Shown here one piece after another: positions 20,051-31,100 of a stretch of DNA of 64,000 nucleotides. Location: the IMG/VR virus record IMGVR_UViG_3300033064_000964, positions 62,001 to 126,000 of that record; one strand, 5' to 3'. Below the pieces are notes generated by a model. The model was not told the origin of the DNA. It ran no database searches and saw only the letters and a list, made by a program, of their open reading frames with translations. How positions within the stretch are numbered: the first letter of the stretch is position 1; the number at the start of each line of letters is the position of its first letter. The translations under genes were made by a program, and so were the position numbers. Source of the DNA: a virus.

Positions 20051-23000
20051 TGGCTGCATACCCAGAGTTCCGAGGCCCGGACGGCACGCTCCGGCAGAAG
20101 TTCATCCTCTCCACGACCCTCCCGAACCAGGTGTTCACCGGGGCCATGCCCCTCGACACGGTGGACATGCAGGTGTCGGTGCGAGGCGGGACGTACACCA
20201 GCGACCCCGACTACATCACCTTCGAGGGTACCGGCTTCACGGTCCCCAACCCGTCCGCCTTCCCTGACGGCCTCCAGCTCCTTCCGGGCAGCAACGAGAT
20301 CAAGGTCAAGGCCATCCTCTCCACAGGGTCGGTCACGCAGGAGGCAATTCTCCAGGCCAACCTCTCGCTCGAAGCGGACATCGGCGACCTGGCTGACCCA
20401 CCGACCGGCATCTTCTTGGAGCGGTTCAACTCGACGGTCAGGGTCACGGTCGAGGGCCTGACCAACACGAACGTCGCGGGCTACCACTTCTACGCCTCCA
20501 CTCAGCCGGGTGGCGGTGACGTGGGCTACTTCCGCATCAACCCCTCGCTGGTCATCTCCGGCGAGGTGGTGGAGGCCACGGACGCCCTGGCGACCCTCTC
20601 GGTCGATGCGAGCATCGTGCTCGACTCCGAGGGCTTCCACGCGGCTGACCCACTGAACTTCCGGTTCCGGGGCACACAGGAGGACAGAGACGACCTGGTG
20701 CTGGGCATCAACTTCGATGAGCTGCTGGAGGTCCCGGAGACGGCCAGCAAGCTCCGCATCGCCACGATCATCCAGACGGTGCGGGAGACCCAGCAGTACA
20801 CCTTCGAGCACGACCGGCAGGCGTCGCTGGAGAGCACTTTCCCTGCTCTGCCACACGCTGATCTGGCGACGGTGCCGGAGGCCGACCCGCTCTACTACGT
20901 CGCCACGGCCATCCACATCATCAACGGCGAGGAGATCGAGAGCTTCTTCAGCCCGGAGGTGCTGGGGGCTCCCCTGCGGATCACCCCGTCCGTGGGCTCG
21001 TTCCCGCAGGTCACCCGTCAGCAGATGGTCAAGGGAGCCGTCCTGTCCATCTACCGGAGCCAGCCGCAGGTCCGGGTGGACCCGGGCTCAGCTCTGCGGG
21101 ACACGTTCATCGACCCCTTCACGACCGAGGCGGATCGTGTCCGGTTCATCATCGACTTCCTGCACAACGCCCAGAGCTTCCCGACGCTGCTGCTCATCGA
21201 CGACCCCGGCTTCACCGGCACGTCGATCCCTGTCGCGCAGTCGTCGTACAAGACGGCCTTGCGGGAGGCGTTCTTCCTGACATCGGACGCCCAGGTCCAG
21301 ACGATCATCGACAACGCCTTCGACAAGCTCGCCAGCAACTACGGCGTCATCCGGGACGGCGGCAAGCGAGCCCGAGGCGAGGTCACCTTCTTCGTGACCA
21401 ACCGGCCCACGACCTCCATCACCAAGACCATCGGGACCATCTGCCTGGGTGGTGGGACGACGTTCCGCACGACATCCACTGCTGTCATCTCGCCCACGGG
21501 AGCCGGACGGAACTTCAACCCGTCCACGGGTCGCTACTTCGGCAGGGCCTTCATCCAGGCAGACGCGGCTGGATCTGCGGGCAACCTGTCCGAGGGGCAG
21601 GTGTCGGTCATCTCCAACAACACGTTGAACGTCCAGGTGACCAACGAGTCCAGGACGTTCGGCGGCACCGACAGGCAGTCGAACCGCGACATCGCTCTCG
21701 AAGCCATGCGGGTCATCGCCTCCGTGGATTCGGGTACCCGCATGGGGTACGTGGACAACGCCATCAAGACGCCGGGCGTCGAGCAGGTGAGCGTCATCGA
21801 GTCCGGTCACGCCTTGATGATGCGGGACCGCAACGACGCGGGCCGCCACGTCGGCGGCAAGGTGGACATCTACCTGCGGGGCAGCTCCGAGGCCAAGGTC
21901 ACGGACTCGTTCGCCTTCGGCTTCCAGACCCGCCAGGCCCAGCAGTTCGAGCCGGTCGGCGACCTGGCGACTCTGCGCTTCCGGGCGGTGGACCCGGCCC
22001 TCTCGGCTGAGAACCCGCTCATCGAGATGCTGGACCTGCCCAGCATCGATCTGGTCTTCGAGAACGCCAGCAAGAGCCTGGTGTTCGACCTGACCGACGT
22101 GCAGTACGTCGCCTACGACCAGATCCAGCTCGACGCAGCTCTCAACGACCCCACGAGCCATGACCTCGACGACGAGTACCGGGGTAGCTACCGCTACCGC
22201 ACGTCGGACAAGTTCGTGATGACCCGCCAGCCCGTCATTTCGGTGACCAGCTTCGTGGGTGCTCAGACCGGGGCACTGGTCGAGGGCATCTACGACCTCT
22301 ACCGGGCGTCCGACCCGCTGGAGCTGGGCCGCTCCACGGACGCAGGCGACTACGTGCAGGTCACGGAGCCTCTGACCTCCGGGGCCACCATCCCCTCGTC
22401 TACGCCGATCACGGTGCCCGGCGAGGCCCACACGATGCTCGACGGCATCGAGTACCTGAACAACCTGGGTGCCAACTTCTTGACGGTCCGGGTGTGGAAC
22501 ACCGAACGGACCATCGAGTACAACGGCCCCCTCTCGACGGCCATCCGGGACTTCACCATTATCGACGGGACGGAGCGGGTGCCCCTCGGCCTCCAGCTCA
22601 CGGACGGCAGCCGCATCGTCGAGGGCCAGTCGGTGCTGGTGGACTACTCGCACGACGAGAACTTCACCATCGAGTACCTGAGCAACGCGGTCGTTCGGGT
22701 CGTCCAGGAGAACATCGACAACGACTCCCACATCACGGCGGACGCCATCGCCAAGTGGGCGGTCGATGTCCCGGTGGACTTCACCGCCACCATCGTCCTG
22801 CTGGCCAACACGAACGCCAACGTGGTGGACGGCCTTGTCCGTACTGCCCTGGCCCGGCTGTTCAACACCTTCGGTCTAGGCACAGCCGTCCGGCAGTCCG
22901 ACGTGATTCGCGCGATTGATGCCGTCGTCGGGGTCAGCTACGTCATCACCCCGTTGACCCTCATGGTCCGGGGCGACGGGGCACAGATCGTCCGCGAGGT

Positions 23001-23535
23001 GGTGACCACCGACGCCGACACCGATGCGACGCTGGTGACGGCCTGGTCCTCCCCCACCGTCTCCGTCTACCTCCTCGTCAACGCTCTGGACGCGGCAACT
23101 TCAAACGCAGGTGGGCTCCGCAAGGAGTTCCGGGGCGTTTTCCAGGACGAGGTACGGCTCGTCCACCACGAGACAGCTCCGAACGTCAACGGCTTCCCGC
23201 TCCGGGGCTCCGCAGGTGGCAGCTTCATCATCGGGAGGGACGGGCTGAACATCCCGGGGGTCAGCGACGACGTGACCATCACGGCTGCCTACGTCCTGCC
23301 GTCCAACGTGGACGAGAAGGCCGCCGAGATCCTCCGCATCCGCCGGGTGCTGACGGCGAACCGGGTGCTGGCGAGCTTCGTGCCGGGTGGGGTCATCCCG
23401 GACAGCCCGAAGCTGCACGACTACACGGTGACCTACGTGGTCAACGGCGACACCGGGGTCAAGAACATCGAGCCCGGCCCCATCGAGTACCTGACCATCG
23501 GTGACCTGAACTTCGTCTACGACGAGCGGACCTGA
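20050..23535 (+). CDS. Baseplate J-like wedge protein
   Basis: Residues about 430-590 carry the core pattern of the baseplate-J/gp6 family. RARGEVTFFVTN is followed by a T-I-x-x-G-T segment with FRTTS, then GSAGNLSEGQVSVISN, then a V-T-N motif and FGGTDRQSNRDIALEAM, corresponding to the usual GNv..g.i / tN...a.GGtd.EsDe signature. In contractile tails this protein forms the wedge ring around the central hub. The protein is about 1161 residues, much longer than P2 J, with additional beta-rich domains on both sides. GTG 20047 and ATG 20050 are adjacent; I prefer ATG 20050 because it gives the TGATG coupling seen repeatedly in this block. It overlaps the next gene in the same way. Confidence 0.78.
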   Translation: MAAYPEFRGPDGTLRQKFILSTTLPNQVFTGAMPLDTVDMQVSVRGGTYTSDPDYITFEGTGFTVPNPSAFPDGLQLLPGSNEIKVKAILSTGSVTQEAILQANLSLEADIGDLADPPTGIFLERFNSTVRVTVEGLTNTNVAGYHFYASTQPGGGDVGYFRINPSLVISGEVVEATDALATLSVDASIVLDSEGFHAADPLNFRFRGTQEDRDDLVLGINFDELLEVPETASKLRIATIIQTVRETQQYTFEHDRQASLESTFPALPHADLATVPEADPLYYVATAIHIINGEEIESFFSPEVLGAPLRITPSVGSFPQVTRQQMVKGAVLSIYRSQPQVRVDPGSALRDTFIDPFTTEADRVRFIIDFLHNAQSFPTLLLIDDPGFTGTSIPVAQSSYKTALREAFFLTSDAQVQTIIDNAFDKLASNYGVIRDGGKRARGEVTFFVTNRPTTSITKTIGTICLGGGTTFRTTSTAVISPTGAGRNFNPSTGRYFGRAFIQADAAGSAGNLSEGQVSVISNNTLNVQVTNESRTFGGTDRQSNRDIALEAMRVIASVDSGTRMGYVDNAIKTPGVEQVSVIESGHALMMRDRNDAGRHVGGKVDIYLRGSSEAKVTDSFAFGFQTRQAQQFEPVGDLATLRFRAVDPALSAENPLIEMLDLPSIDLVFENASKSLVFDLTDVQYVAYDQIQLDAALNDPTSHDLDDEYRGSYRYRTSDKFVMTRQPVISVTSFVGAQTGALVEGIYDLYRASDPLELGRSTDAGDYVQVTEPLTSGATIPSSTPITVPGEAHTMLDGIEYLNNLGANFLTVRVWNTERTIEYNGPLSTAIRDFTIIDGTERVPLGLQLTDGSRIVEGQSVLVDYSHDENFTIEYLSNAVVRVVQENIDNDSHITADAIAKWAVDVPVDFTATIVLLANTNANVVDGLVRTALARLFNTFGLGTAVRQSDVIRAIDAVVGVSYVITPLTLMVRGDGAQIVREVVTTDADTDATLVTAWSSPTVSVYLLVNALDAATSNAGGLRKEFRGVFQDEVRLVHHETAPNVNGFPLRGSAGGSFIIGRDGLNIPGVSDDVTITAAYVLPSNVDEKAAEILRIRRVLTANRVLASFVPGGVIPDSPKLHDYTVTYVVNGDTGVKNIEPGPIEYLTIGDLNFVYDERT

Positions 23536-24941
23536 TGGCGGACAAGCCTGCCACCCCGAGTCTGCTCCCGACTCTGCTGACGCAGAATCCTGCCCCTGTG
23601 GGCGGGTCGGGTCAGGACCGGATCAAGGCGCGACGCGAGCAGGTGGACAGCATCATGTCTGTCTTCATGCAGGTGCTCCCGTCGAACTACGTCGCGCAGG
23701 TGCAGGGGCCGTTCTACACCGTCCAGTTCCAGGCAGCCGCAGAGGCCATCGCCGACTTCCAGATCACCGCGCAGGAAGCGTTCAGCGACTCCGACTACGA
23801 CTACATGCGCGGCGAGTTCCTGTTTCAGCTCCTCGGCTCCCTGGTCTTCCCCGATGCGACGAGCGATGGCTACCCCACGCTCAAGGGTGACCTGACCTAC
23901 CGCGAGTTCCTGAAGCGGATGGTGCTTCTGCTGCTCCAGGGGGCTACCAAGAGCACGGTCGAGGGTGGTCTGGACCTGCTCTCCGAGGCCACGTTCACGG
24001 TCATCGAGAAGGTCATCGCGGCCCGGGACACCAAGAAGAAGGTCTTCAACAAGGCCCTCGGCATCTACGAGATGCTGCCTGGCTCGGCCTGGGGCCTGGA
24101 CGACCAGTTCGAGTTCGAGATCAACGTCTCCTACCTCGACCCGACCACGGGCACGCAGCGGTTCCCCGAAGACCCCTTCATCCTTTCTGAGAACGTCCGC
24201 ATCGTCATGCGGGCCTTGAAGCCTGCCCACACCCTCTACGAGTACCGGCACCTCTTCACAGAGGCGTTCGGAGCCATGTTCGACGGCTCTGTCTCCTGGG
24301 ACCTGTCGAGCTACTACTACGCCGACTTTCGCCGCTTCTGCTGCGGTGCGAAGAACCTGACGGGGACGGCTGGCATCACCTGGACCGACCGCACGCTGTT
24401 CAGCGACTCGACCCGCGAGTTCACCCAGCTCAAGGCCGGTTCGGATCTGGTCATCACCTCCGGCCCGAACAGCATCCACGTCGGCGGGACGGAAGGCACT
24501 GGAGCCTCCACAGACCGCCGCCACATCGGTCGCTACCGGGTCGTGGACGTGTTGACCTTCCCGGTAGGCACGGACGCTACCGCGAGGGCCTACACGACCT
24601 CTGGTGGCCTCTCAGGTACGGCCACGGTGGTCGGGAACGTGGTCGAGGACACGGCTCAGGACTGGAGTGCTGCGGCCAAGGGCGAGACCCTGACCTTCAC
24701 GGAGGGGCCGAACGCAGGGACGTACCGGCTCAAGGCTGTGCTGGGCAACTACGGAGGCCCCGTGGGTGAGGCTCCTGGGCCTGGAACACGGGTACAGGTG
24801 GCATCGAGCCTCCTGCGAATCGAACGTCGAATGAAGCAAGCGACATCGGGCCAGAGCTACACGGTGACGGTGGACCGTCTAGGTGTGCAGGAGCCCCATG
24901 CGGTGGCGGGGGAAGATGCCTCCATCTACTTCGTCCTGTAG
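23535..24941 (+). CDS. Baseplate/tail protein in gpI-like position
   Basis: A 468-residue protein, coupled to the J-like gene by TGATG. Residues about 40-170 form a helical domain (PSNYVAQVQGPFYTVQFQAA; YMRGEFLFQLLGSLVFPD; YREFLKRMVLLLLQGATKST) resembling the helical first domain of tail proteins that link baseplate to fibres. It occupies the slot that gpI has after J in P2-like gene order. Residues about 300-465 are beta-rich and repeat-like, with two similar stretches ending in a valid beta motif (TGTAGITWTDRTLFSDSTRE and SGTATVVGNVVEDTAQDWS). The J-I position and the following fibre genes suggest that it connects wedges to fibres. No direct family match is claimed. Confidence 0.6.
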   Translation: MADKPATPSLLPTLLTQNPAPVGGSGQDRIKARREQVDSIMSVFMQVLPSNYVAQVQGPFYTVQFQAAAEAIADFQITAQEAFSDSDYDYMRGEFLFQLLGSLVFPDATSDGYPTLKGDLTYREFLKRMVLLLLQGATKSTVEGGLDLLSEATFTVIEKVIAARDTKKKVFNKALGIYEMLPGSAWGLDDQFEFEINVSYLDPTTGTQRFPEDPFILSENVRIVMRALKPAHTLYEYRHLFTEAFGAMFDGSVSWDLSSYYYADFRRFCCGAKNLTGTAGITWTDRTLFSDSTREFTQLKAGSDLVITSGPNSIHVGGTEGTGASTDRRHIGRYRVVDVLTFPVGTDATARAYTTSGGLSGTATVVGNVVEDTAQDWSAAAKGETLTFTEGPNAGTYRLKAVLGNYGGPVGEAPGPGTRVQVASSLLRIERRMKQATSGQSYTVTVDRLGVQEPHAVAGEDASIYFVL

Positions 24942-24954
24942 CTGCCAAGAATCA

Positions 24955-24962
24955 GCCTATAC
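24955..24962 (+). promoter_or_regulatory. Candidate late promoter, GCCTATAC
   Basis: The 63-base gap before the first fibre gene contains GCCTATAC, identical to the element at 18838. It lies 50 bases upstream of ATG 25005. It probably starts a separate fibre transcript; inference from recurrence in gaps. Confidence 0.45.
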
Positions 24963-25004
24963 GGCGGGGGAAGGTGAGGGCCTCGTGCTCCAACGGAGGA
25001 TCGA

Positions 25005-28000
25005 ATGCCTGCGGTAATCGAAAGCACCCTGTACGAGTCTCCCGGTGGAGCGGTCGTCGCAGGTTCCACACAGCAGAACAGCCGGGATGATCTCCGGCTG
25101 GGCTACCAGGTCACGCTGAACTCGGTACAGGCGGGCACCACCTACTCGTGGACCCTCGCGTTCGCGTCGGACTCCCCCGGCACGACCGTTGCTGGCACCC
25201 CGTTCGACGGCACGGACTCCGCATCGTCCCTGCTGCCCCCAGAGGGCAGCACAAGCAAGACCGCGAAGTTCAACGTGGACTTCGAGGGCACGTACCTCAT
25301 CCGCCTGACCGTGGACGCTGGACTTCCGACCGAGGACTCGCAGTTCATCCGGGCGAGGGTGCTGACCCTCTTCGGCTCGCTCAAGCTCATCGCGGCTGGC
25401 GAACGACGGGACGAGAACGGCGTCATCCCGGTAGACGCGACCCCCGAGGGGTGGGCGAACGACCAGAACGCGAACATGCAGCGGGTCGCTCTGCTGCTGC
25501 GTCGGGTGTCCCACAGCGGTCGCATCCTGTTCGTGGACAGCAACCGTGGTCGGGACTTCACCGAGGACCAGGACGACTACGACAACGTGATCGCCATCCC
25601 CGGGCCGGAAGTGGCTCGACCGGAGGCGACGGGCATGAAGTTGCGGGCGATGGCCCACGGCGACTTCTCATCCATCAACCAGGCCATCGCCTACGCCTCT
25701 GCGGCAGCAGCTCGTGGGGAGCCTGCCCCCAGTCAGAATGAGCCGTACTACATCGTGATCCGCAAGGGTCGGTACGCCGAAGACCTGAACCTGGTGCCCT
25801 TCGTCCACCTGGTCGGGGACGACATCACCTTCACCAACATCGACATCAGCTCCGGTGGCCTCGGCAACGTCATCAACTACGGGGTGTCGGTCCAGTCCGT
25901 GAACGTGGCGGGAACGGGTACGCACCGTTTCAACCCGCTGGCGAACGCTGAGAACGCCTGGTGCTTCCTGTTCAACATGGCGTTGCAGGGGTCGGCGAAC
26001 ACCACGCTGCCGGTCCTCGATCAGCTTGGTGGTGCGATCAAGCTCTTCGGGTGCGCCGTCTTGCAGGATGGCGATGCCGTCAACCAGGGCGAGGCCATCC
26101 GGTGTGTCGTATCCAACCCGGCTCACACCCCGGCCCTCTGGCTGGAGGACTGCTTCGTCCAGTCCGATGCGACCACGGCTGACCGGGTAGCGGTCAGGTT
26201 CAACGCGACCGGGGGCATCCTCAACCTCATCCACAGCCAGGTCGTCGCGGAGTCGTGCCAGGGCATCGTGGTGAACGAGGCCCTCTACACGGTCTGCGAG
26301 TGCTACGTCCGGGGTGACTCACTCCTCGTTGGAACCCCTCCCTACGTCGGGTACGGCTCGCTTCAGCGGTTCGAGGACTCCACCACCAGTCCAGTGGGCG
26401 GCGGCACTCCCTCCATCAACGTGAGCGCCTTCGGTGGCGGTGCGGGCAGCAAGCCCGGCGATGTCACCCTCGACGTGCAACGGATGACGCTCAACGGCGT
26501 CATCTCCTTCGAGACCGCCGCTGCCGTTGGTTCGACCGTGCTGGTCAACTCCGGCAACGTGAACCGTCTCGGCGGGGCGACCCCCCACGTCCTCCTGCCG
26601 GACGCTCCGGGCGACCTGCCGAACCTCTCCATGCCCATCTTCGACGGGGAGTCGGTCGGCTACCTGCCGAACCACTCCGATCCCCTGCTGGGCCCCGGTG
26701 GTCCGACGACCATCAACGCCGCCAACCAACTCCAGAAGCGGAACCTCCAGGAGGTCGTAGACCGCATCCTGCTGGGCGTCTTCCCCGTCGTCGGGAGCCC
26801 CTTCTACTCGCTGCACACGGCCTACAGCGGCCTGGCGTCCCTCAACCCGCCGACGCTGGGCACCGGGCTCGGGCGGACCATCATCGCCAACGGTGGTGCG
26901 GTCCAGATCACCGGAGGCACGGCCCCGTTCGCTCTTGACGCAGAGCGGAAGGATGGTGGTCTCCAGACCGAAGGCGTCATCGACATCGGCGGGCTCATCG
27001 GTGGAACGGGCTCTACCCCTCTGGCCTTGGTCGGGCACTCGGAGATCCACCTCAACCCGAACATGATGGGCGTCGGCCCCGTCATCGCCCTTGGACGAGC
27101 TGCCTGGACCACTGGCGTCAACGGTGGCGACCGGGGCTTCCCGGCTGCCGTCATCCGTGCGGACTCCGCGACAGCCCCGGCACTTCCGACTTTGTCGCCC
27201 TACCACATCCACCTCCGCACGCTTTCGGGGAAGAACTCGAACACGGGTGGGCTCGGGAACATCTACATCGCTGCTGGCGGCATCACAGATCCAGCCAGCG
27301 TTGACAACCCGGGCCATGTCCACATCAACGGCGGTGGGCACCTCAATGCAGGTGCCGGGAGCACAGGCGACATCTGGCTCGCTCCTGGTGACCTGTTCGG
27401 AGCAGCGGGGTTCGGCAAGGTCTGGTTCGCCGGAACGAACGGCACTCCGGCGAGTCTGACGGCTGCTGGCCCCTGGATCGGAGGCACCGCTGGGGTCATC
27501 ACCATCGGTACGCCGAACGGCGTGGAGTTCTTCACCTTCACGGGTGCTGAGGCCAACGTCGCGGCAGCCACCGCCTTGTTCAACGCGACGGCCAGGGCCT
27601 TCATCGCTACCGACGATGGTGCCACCATCACGCTCATCGCCAACCCCAGCCCGGCCAGCGACATCGTGTGCCTCGGGGACGATGGCAGCGGGGTGAACGT
27701 CAACCTCGGTGACTTCCTTCCGGCAACGGCGACGTTCACGCCCGGAACCTACGGCGACCTGATCTCCGTGGACGTGCCGGTGAACGGTCGTCTGCGGGTG
27801 AACGGTGACCTCCAGGTCACGGGAGCCATCATCGGGACGGTGGCTCCGGCCTACCGGGCGATCACCGGGGCTGACGCCTACCCGTATCCCTCGCTGGCGA
27901 CTGAGCTGATCCTCGGGGCACAGCTCGTGGCCACCCTGGACCGCACCATCGTCCTCAACCCGGCCTACCCCATCGGAACCACGGTCGTCGTCAAGGATGA

Positions 28001-28160
28001 ACTGGGGCTCGCCAACGCCATCCCCGCCCCGATTGGGCAGATGGTCAGCATCGTGGACGCTGCTCGAACCTTCGACGGGGCGACCCCGCTGAACATCACG
28101 ACGGCTTACGGTGCGGTAACGCTCTACAAGAACAGCGCGAGCAACTGGTCGATCATCTAG
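25005..28160 (+). CDS. Tail fibre/spike with beta-helix-like region
   Basis: A 1051-residue host-interaction protein, probably trimeric. The first 120 residues resemble an Ig/PKD-like beta-sandwich (GTTYSWTLAFASDS ... FNVDFEGTYLIRLTVD). From about residue 205 a pectate-lyase-type parallel beta-helix seems to begin: FSSINQAIAYASAAA followed by YYIVIRKGRYAEDLNL is the usual entry motif, and short strand repeats continue to about residue 470. The C-terminus (residues about 920-1051) resembles fibre end domains: NGRLRVNGDLQVTGAIIGT, then VVVKDELG, and an ending in LYKNSASNWSII. No active-site residues for polysaccharide cleavage can be assigned by eye. ATG 25005 follows CGGAGGATCG. The next gene starts 18 bases after the stop. 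Confidence 0.7.
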   Translation: MPAVIESTLYESPGGAVVAGSTQQNSRDDLRLGYQVTLNSVQAGTTYSWTLAFASDSPGTTVAGTPFDGTDSASSLLPPEGSTSKTAKFNVDFEGTYLIRLTVDAGLPTEDSQFIRARVLTLFGSLKLIAAGERRDENGVIPVDATPEGWANDQNANMQRVALLLRRVSHSGRILFVDSNRGRDFTEDQDDYDNVIAIPGPEVARPEATGMKLRAMAHGDFSSINQAIAYASAAAARGEPAPSQNEPYYIVIRKGRYAEDLNLVPFVHLVGDDITFTNIDISSGGLGNVINYGVSVQSVNVAGTGTHRFNPLANAENAWCFLFNMALQGSANTTLPVLDQLGGAIKLFGCAVLQDGDAVNQGEAIRCVVSNPAHTPALWLEDCFVQSDATTADRVAVRFNATGGILNLIHSQVVAESCQGIVVNEALYTVCECYVRGDSLLVGTPPYVGYGSLQRFEDSTTSPVGGGTPSINVSAFGGGAGSKPGDVTLDVQRMTLNGVISFETAAAVGSTVLVNSGNVNRLGGATPHVLLPDAPGDLPNLSMPIFDGESVGYLPNHSDPLLGPGGPTTINAANQLQKRNLQEVVDRILLGVFPVVGSPFYSLHTAYSGLASLNPPTLGTGLGRTIIANGGAVQITGGTAPFALDAERKDGGLQTEGVIDIGGLIGGTGSTPLALVGHSEIHLNPNMMGVGPVIALGRAAWTTGVNGGDRGFPAAVIRADSATAPALPTLSPYHIHLRTLSGKNSNTGGLGNIYIAAGGITDPASVDNPGHVHINGGGHLNAGAGSTGDIWLAPGDLFGAAGFGKVWFAGTNGTPASLTAAGPWIGGTAGVITIGTPNGVEFFTFTGAEANVAAATALFNATARAFIATDDGATITLIANPSPASDIVCLGDDGSGVNVNLGDFLPATATFTPGTYGDLISVDVPVNGRLRVNGDLQVTGAIIGTVAPAYRAITGADAYPYPSLATELILGAQLVATLDRTIVLNPAYPIGTTVVVKDELGLANAIPAPIGQMVSIVDAARTFDGATPLNITTAYGAVTLYKNSASNWSII

Positions 28161-28178
28161 GCAGGGGAACGGTGACGA

Positions 28179-31100
28179 ATGGCTTTCACGCCGCCAACGA
28201 ACCCCGAGGACAGCTACGAACTGAGCCCCTTCGGGTTCGGCCCGTTCCCGCTCCCTGGTGAGTCGGTTGACGTAGCTCCCCCGCACCCGGTCGGCGGTGG
28301 CTACGGCGGTGTCGGTTTCTTGTCGGCTGGTGACCTCCCGGACAACGGCAGCCCCTACGGCCTGGGCTCCTACGGCTCCCGGTGGTTCAGCCGCCCCAAG
28401 GTCAACATCAGCGGCGGCTACGGTGGTGACCCCTACGGCCTGGGTGGCTACGGCAGCACCGAAGTCACGCCTCCCTACGTCTCATCGGCCATTTCGCTCG
28501 ACGGCTTCACCATCGAGGTGTTCTTCAGCGAAGAGGTGGACACCACCAACCCCGCGTTGACCGACCCGACGAGCTACACGCTGGAGCCCATCACCGGGGC
28601 AGCTCCCGCGACGGTGCTCTCGGTTCACATCGAGAAGCTGGGGTCGGTCAACCTGGCTGCTGGCGACACCATCGCCGGGGCCATCTCGGTCGTCATCACC
28701 CACACAGGGACGACGCAGGGCGGGATGTACAAGGTCCACGCCACGGGTCTGACCGACATCGCGGGCAACCCGATCATCGACGCTGACGCTCCGTTCCTGG
28801 CCAAGGGTGAGCCGCCGACCTTCGCGGTCAGCCTTCCGGCCCCGGACGCAGGGAACGAGCTGCTGGTCACGTTCAGCCACCCGATGTTGCAGAACGCGGG
28901 TGGCTTCCCGGACCTGGCGAGCTACGACTTCGCGGTAGCCACGAGCAACCCCTACCCCATCGATCTTGTGCCGACGAGCATCGTCGTGGTGGACGACAAG
29001 CAGGTGCGGCTCGGGGTCAAGGGCATGACCTCGTTGAACTACGACCTGACGGTCAGCGAGGCGTTCGCGTTCGCCTTCGACACGACGCTGGGGCTCCGCA
29101 ACTGCACCGCTCTCACGCTGGGGGTGGGGACGGTCACGGAGTCTCCGGGCTACCTCGTGTTTTCGAGGCCGAACACCTCTGCGGGCTTCGCTCGGGAGTG
29201 GGACGACACGAGTGGCACCATCACCCCGCTGACCTCGACGCTGCGGTCGGACTGCACCTTCGACTTCAGCAACGCGGCCTTCGAGCCTGCGATCTCCCTG
29301 TTCCCGGTCCCGGAGGTCGGGGAGATCCTCTTCCAGGATGGCGTGCCCGGCAACGGCCTGTTCATCAAGGTCATGCTCCAGATGAGCATCACCGGGGTCG
29401 AGCAGGTGCGCTTGCGGTCGGGCACCTTCGACATGACGGTGGACGCCACCTGGTCGGATGCGGTCCACACGATCTCCTTCGTGCGGAACATGCAGGCGGG
29501 CATCGTCACCTTCCTGCTCGATGAGCAGCCGCTCACGTCCACCGCGATTGCGAACGTGGACGCCCCGGCAGAGACACAGGCGTCAGTGCGCTTCGGCCTC
29601 TACCCCGGCGGGTGGAACATCAGCGGTGTCCGGCTGGTGAGCCTCATCACCACCAGCTCCACGACGGTCTTCTCGTCTGCCTGGAACTTCCTGCACGGCC
29701 AGATCGGGCAGTTCCTCGGCTCCGATCTGCTGACCCGTGACCGACTGCTGACGCAGCGAGGCCCGCTGGTCAAGGGCTGGGGTGACGCGACCCCAGCGAC
29801 CGAAGCTGATGTGGCTGTCATCATCAATGGCACGGCGGTATCCATCGCCGAGGTGAACCCCTACATCGGCGGCATCGTCCTGACGGTGCCTGTACCCCTC
29901 CTCCCGCTCGGTGACCCACAGGCCAGCGTGGCGGTGGACTACAAGTGGTTCAAGAGTCCCGTCATGGAGCTGGCCGGGTTGAACACCCTCGGCCTGGTGC
30001 TCAACAAGTTCGACTGCGCCCGCAGAGGCCACCACGACCCGGCGGCCCACGGCGATCAGGTCCAGGTTCTTCCGGGGCAGCCGGACTTCATGGCGAACCC
30101 CGGACACCCCAAGGGGGCCGTGGACATCCACCGCTTCCCGATGAGCGTGGTCCTCGGGCCGATGAGCCGGAGCGAACCGCTCTACATCGGTCACCGCTAC
30201 ATGGGGTTCGAGCGGGCGTACTCAGCTCTGACCAACAGCCCGACCACCCTGCGGCTCAACCAGGCCCCAGGGCGTGTATCCGTGCCCGGCTTCGAGCGGG
30301 AGGTAGCTGGGGTCAGTGTGGCCTACGAAGGGCTCGTGAAGCCCGTAGACGCCGCCCCTGCGTGGGCTCTGGACGGTGCTGACTTCGGTGCCGTGGATCA
30401 CGACGCTGATGCAGGGATCGACCTCGGGACGTACACGATCATCGACCCCATCGTGGGGGACGCTGGGCCGACTGAGACGGCGACGGTCTACCACCGTGGG
30501 CTGGACCTCACCTATCCGTCGAGCGTTAACCTGGTGGCCCGCTTCCAGACGGCAGCCACGGCCTTGTTCGATACGGACCACGTGGCTCCTTCCCCGGCTC
30601 CGACCGGGCTGGTGGCGGTCCCCACGGCTGATGGTGTGTTCACGGGTGTCGGGTTCGGCATCCACGACAACAGGCACCTGTACTTCTGCGGGGTGCTCCT
30701 GATCAACGGGGTCGAGCACGTCGGCCTGCTGCTCAACCCGAAGCGCATCCACGAGTGGGAGTCCTGGGCCATCGGGCCGAAGTCCATCCTGACGGCCTCC
30801 TCGCAGAGTCGAGGGGCCTTCCCGTCCTCGCAGGTGTCCACGGGGTTCACAGTCGGGTCGAAGTTCCAGCGACTCACGGGCACGCAGGTCGGGGTCTACA
30901 CGGCGACGAGCGTGGTGGCTCAGAGCGACGGCACGACGACGGTGGACTTCACGCCGGTCCTTCCCTCGCCGTGGGACATCTACGGCAACAAGTTCGTCGA
31001 GGTGGTCTTCGAGACGCGAGCGAGCATCAAGCCGTTCACATACCGGCTCGACCTCGACACGGACCAGCAGGTTGCAGAGCTGCGGATCTCCGGGGAGACG